Origin: Owenia fusiformis
Taxonomy: Eukaryota; Annelida; Polychaeta; Sabellida; Oweniidae
Assembly (NCBI GenBank): GCA_903813345.2
Contig: CAIIXF020000624.1
Location: 2,056 to 61,000 of the forward strand
Direction of reading: 5' to 3'
Length of the DNA stretch: 58,945 bases
Position numbers and translations under genes: made by a program. Below are positions 55,492 through 58,945 of the stretch, in pieces. Below the pieces are notes generated by a model that made no database searches, was not told where the DNA came from, and saw only the letters and a program-made list of their open reading frames with translations. The stretch's first letter is position 1; each line of letters begins with the position of its first letter.

Positions 55492-56456
55492 ATGGTAAGT
55501 AAATGCATTTTTATAATTCATTTTTGAAAAGTTTTAAAAGAAACGTGTGTAAGTCTTTTCTTTTCAAATTTCAGCCAAACATTACATCGACACTATTGAA
55601 ACGTGAAACCTCAATGAGTAAACGAGTCAAGAAAATATTATTACTGGACTTTCATAAAGTAGCCCACTGTAGACATTGGTCAAGATTTGTATTGGTAAAA
55701 GTAAATTATAAGGATAAACTACACGTACCAATGCTAAAAAATGAATAGTAGAATTAGGTATGTATCAAAAATATGTGTGTTACTTCATTATTTTAATATA
55801 TCAAGCTTAATGAAATGAATGATAATTTTTTTTCATTTTTAATTGGAAATATAATAAAAGTATGGTAACAAATCACTTTTTTCTTTGTGTAAATGTTTCA
55901 GGCTACCTTCAAGATTTACCGATTTTTATATGACAGTGAAGCTTGTTATCCGCTAACATCAGACTGGTACACTAGTTATGAAGAAGCGGAAAACTCCATG
56001 GGAAATCTCTCCGAAACGGCTGACAATGTAACGATACAACAACGTAATATTTCGATACACAAGACACTCGCAGAATATGTACGCATAATTTTCATGTACT
56101 TAGTACACACGGGTGTAATGGAAATGTGTGTTGTGAACTGCTTGGGGTGTCAAAACGACTCCCCGGGTCAAATGGCACATATGAATGGGGGCTGCCTAAC
56201 ATTTATAGAGGAAGCTATAGACCAATATGCCATCGCTGTCAAACTGACTGTGCCAGAGTCGCAGATGGTCTATATTGAAGAACAATTGTATCTACGTTTG
56301 GGATTGCCTTCGAGAACATTACCAACTCAAGAGATTTTAGATATTCTAAAGTCAGATCCGGAAATCGAGGATGATCTGTTAACAGCCATCGCGACGGGTG
56401 AACAATCCCTGACAATGACGTTATTTAGTATAATTGATCAAATACTAATCGGATAA
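55492..56456 (+). CDS. Three-exon gene for a 227-residue protein, family unknown, C-x2-C-x9-H-x4-C motif
   Basis: Exon 1 is only ATG (55,492-55,494) before GTAAGT. Exon 2 (55,575-55,700, after TTTCAG) reads TSTLLKRETSMSKRVKKILL, HKVAHCRHWSRFVLVK. Exon 3 (55,902-56,456, after GTTTCAG) reads ATFKIYRFLYDSEACYPL to ILIG and TAA. All junctions are phase 0, and the frame is open for 227 codons. The middle holds CLGCQNDSPGQMAHMNGGC, a C-x2-C-x9-H-x4-C arrangement that could bind zinc. The N-terminus is basic, the C-terminal half acidic and helical. AATAAA lies at 56,558. The exon 2 donor (AAA|GTAAAT) is the weakest point; the ORF after it stops. I do not recognise the family. Confidence 0.6.
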
Positions 56457-56557
56457 TTGATGAAGAAACACATGAACAATGGGTGGTTGGTTAACGTATA
56501 CGTCTGTAAACATGCGTCAAAATGTAATAATATGTTTGTAACTAATTTGAATGGACC

Positions 56558-56563
56558 AATAAA
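56558..56563 (+). terminator. Poly(A) signal AATAAA
   Basis: It is located 102 bp after the stop of the three-exon gene, at a normal 3' UTR distance. Confidence 0.6.
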
Positions 56564-57100
56564 TACATTATATATATGTAATAATTCGATTGTATGAAAG
56601 TTTGATTTGTGATTGACGATGTTGGTTTTAGACCTGTGCTTTGTGTAATGTTAAAGTCAGAATCAGATCTTTTTTCTGATAAAATAACAAAAAACATGTG
56701 AAATTGTCCTATAGATCTCTTCCTTACGATCTCAAAAACAATATCACCCAAAAAATTCACGATATGTTAAAAATTGATGAATTTATAATGGATTCAAATT
56801 GTAAAAATGACTAAAAATGTTTAGAAAAATAATACATTTTTGTAAAAATCGTTTATTGTCCTGAAATAAAGAAAATAGCTGCGAAAAGGAAAAAGATTTG
56901 AAAAATAAATTTTGTTAGACTGCCCGCTAGATCTGATTCTCTCTTTAATGATCCTTGTAAATACTCCAAGTTGTTCTCACCTAAAATCTATTTTTAGATA
57001 TGTAAATGAATTGAACGTCTTACACTTTCTAACGTAGGGGTGATAGCATCTTAATCTATACATGTAATATTGATTTTCATTTTTGGGAAATCAGTTTGCC
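56564..57100. other. Intergenic, no gene seen
   Basis: AT-rich spacer between the two small genes. No clear TATA box for the next gene is seen; CTATACATGTAATA near 57,057 is a weak candidate. Confidence 0.4.
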
Positions 57101-57103
57101 AAC

Positions 57104-57644
57104 ATGACAATGTATGTCAGGTTATTGATTGCTATTTGTCTGGTAACTTATATTGAATCCGAGTGTACCTTTTATAATGGTGTATGGATAGGTGATTGTC
57201 ACCTCTCGAACGGTGAGTGACATTTTTAATGTTTTGAGTTGAAAGGCGTAATAAACCAATTGCCGTAATATTATCTGATTTTGAAATGACACATTGATTT
57301 TTTAAAAACTCTGATTAGTCTTAAAAAGGTTGAAAAACAGTATCGCATAAATACATGGGCATGTCAAATATACATCTTAGTTATGTGACGTGTATTACCT
57401 CGGTATAGAAAAGTTTAATGTTAATGTTATGCAAACGTTTCGAAAATGGCTTCCCGATATATTGTTAATAAACACTGATACGATTTAGTTAATCAAATGT
57501 TTATTGCTTTATCATTTTAGTCACGAAACCAGTTGTAAAGGTTATAAGGTCTGAGGATAAGGAGGATGAGACGTGGGATAGTGGGGATATATGCGGCCTT
57601 TATCTTGGGAGTATTTTCATTCCTGGCGAATGGCTCCACACTGT
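57104..57644 (+). CDS. Secreted protein, first two exons (gene runs past 57,644)
   Basis: Exon 1 (57,104-57,212) starts MTMYVRLLIAICLVTYIESE, a signal peptide with hydrophobic core LLIAICLVTYI, then CTFYNGVWIGDCHLSN. It ends AACG|GTGAGT in phase 1. Exon 2 (57,521-57,644) follows TTTTAG and continues in frame, TKPVVKVIRSEDKEDETWDS, GDICGLYLGSIFIPGEWLHT, to ACTGT|GTACGT. Both donors and the acceptor are canonical, and the joined frame of 77 codons is open. Four cysteines lie after the peptide. The family is not recognised. The next exon was not found, as the following DNA is repeats. Confidence 0.6.
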
Positions 57645-57699
57645 GTACGTATAATATTCATCACATCTAATAGGTTATCTGTACGTGTACGACACGAGA

Positions 57700-58945
57700 T
57701 TTAAAATTTTAAAATTTTCTTGTTAATTTTTCAGAGCTCAGTAGGTCTTTTGTGATTAAGCTGACCAAAAAGTACATCCAAAAAATCAATTTGAAAAATT
57801 AACTTTTCCTGGCAACTTGTAGATGATTTTCAAAAAGGAATTTGGTCAAATTGAAGCAAGTTGAAAATTAACTAATTTTTACTGTTTATTTATGTCAAAT
57901 ATCTCAAAAACAGTAAAAATTTGATGCGGACGTATAATGAGCAGTTTGTAGAGAACGTTAAATCGTTGCAAGAAATGATCAAGTATTCACCTTTCCCCAA
58001 AATCAGCTCATGAATATTATAATTAGCAAATCTAGAATCTCTGACGTCAGAGTAGGGCAGATTTTCGCGGCAAAATCTGAACACATTACAAGTCAATGTG
58101 AATCCTGACAGACACAGGCTCATTTAATTGTTCAATCATTGTGAGTACCTAATAATCTGTATCATAAATGTGATGGCATTTAATTGATAACACTCTCGTT
58201 CATATTCTCCCTTCATTATACTGTTCTGAGAAATCAAATGAAAAGAGTAAAATTGATGTGAAGAGTCCAATGTTTACAGCAAATTGACCCTGATATGTAC
58301 TTCTTGACTGTCAACATACCACTGACTACTGCACTGTAACAATAAGCTTGTGCGATATTTTCTCATAGTGTTAGGTGAAATAGATATTAATTGATCAATC
58401 AACAGTAAAAACTAGTCATATGTATCGGGGGGGGGGATAAATTATCAAGGTTTTTGCCTACTAGAGTTGGGCATACACTCCAGTTAATTAACAAGTATTG
58501 ATGTACATCCAGCCAGGGAAATATAAATTAAAATGGGGAGTTTGAACAAGAGGCTTAATTCGGGACTTAATTAATGCCAGGGGGGGGCTTAAAGAAAACT
58601 TTTTCGACTCGTGAATCAGTGCTTGATAATAATTGATAAAAGATTTGCTCGATCCACTTGGCGTGAACTTAAATATTCCCCCATTCCTTGGTAATAATGA
58701 TCAGATGGATGCCAATGATGTGTATCAAACACAGCAGATTACAGCAGATTGCCGCAGAAAGAATGTGGAACTTAGTATTAATAAAGTGAAAAATAACCAC
58801 ATCTTTGATCGAGCAATCCCGATCAATCTTTTCGGATCTATCAATCAAATCTGGGCTAACAGTGCGTTACTTTCCCCTTTTCGATCAGCCACCTATTATA
58901 TCACAAGACAATCTTACTTTTATGTCTGCCGAAGAATTAATAATG
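57700..58945. other. Repeat-derived, non-coding
   Basis: 57,720-57,870 is a fragment of the 23.0-24.5 kb element (GCTCAGTAGGTCTTTTGTGA, GCAACTTGTAGATG, TTTGGTCAAATTGAAGCAAG). The rest is AT-rich with G-runs at 58,430 and 58,580. It may be intron of the secreted-protein gene. Confidence 0.5.

Noticed and set aside
1-58945. CRISPR-like arrays among the tandem repeats
   Set aside because: All arrays have long, degenerate, directly abutting units without unique spacers and lie in eukaryotic DNA.

Overview
This window is nuclear DNA from an animal, most likely a marine lophotrochozoan such as a bivalve. The evidence is AT-rich DNA with GT-AG introns, TATA boxes and AATAAA signals, an NHL-repeat terminal exon, and a crowd of repeats built on AAAATGGCGGCCATTTT and CAGGGTG motifs that I associate with bivalve and other marine invertebrate genomes. 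The organism call is an inference. There are no bacterial operons, CRISPR arrays or rRNA genes. Most of the DNA is mobile elements and their remains.

Layout. 1-1.4 kb is a ~120-bp satellite. 2.8-4.2 kb is a tandem-repeat-bearing element whose inverted relative lies at 21.6-22.6 kb. 5.05-12.57 kb is a complete, apparently very young LTR retrotransposon: two 2,216-bp LTRs, a tRNA-Leu-type primer site, a polypurine tract, an ATAT target duplication, and one intact 967-codon Gag-protease ORF with no reverse transcriptase, RNase H or integrase. It is therefore non-autonomous. It sits just upstream of, and in sense with, an NHL-repeat terminal exon (13.04-13.82 kb), probably inside that gene's intron. 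14.8-18.4 kb carries CAGGGTG-ended Tc1/mariner-like deletion derivatives and a 115/137-bp minisatellite. 20.3-24.9 kb holds further hAT-like and array-bearing non-autonomous elements, one nested in another. 25.7-27.7 kb is a 5'-truncated LINE reverse transcriptase.

28.7-31.2 kb is a TATA-driven, multi-exon gene joining an RFX-like winged helix to a protein-kinase-like domain. Exon phases are consistent, but a TGA, another stop and two frameshifts break it. From 31.3 to 54 kb is a graveyard: a solo LTR, an intron-containing hAT (BED) relic cut by a piggyBac-type MITE, a DDE_4 transposase tail, two relics of an uncharacterised invertebrate repeat-protein family, an OTU-protease-like relic, a Ty3/gypsy integrase tail, P-element/THAP9-like fragments and two ZMYM/hAT fragments. 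A promoter-like cluster (GC box, CCAAT, CRE, TATA) lies at 40.3-40.5 kb.

The last 4 kb holds two apparently intact small genes assembled here from splice sites: a three-exon 227-residue protein with a C-x2-C-x9-H-x4-C motif (55.49-56.46 kb), and the first two exons of a secreted protein (57.10-57.64 kb). All family names come from reading motifs by eye; no database search was run.
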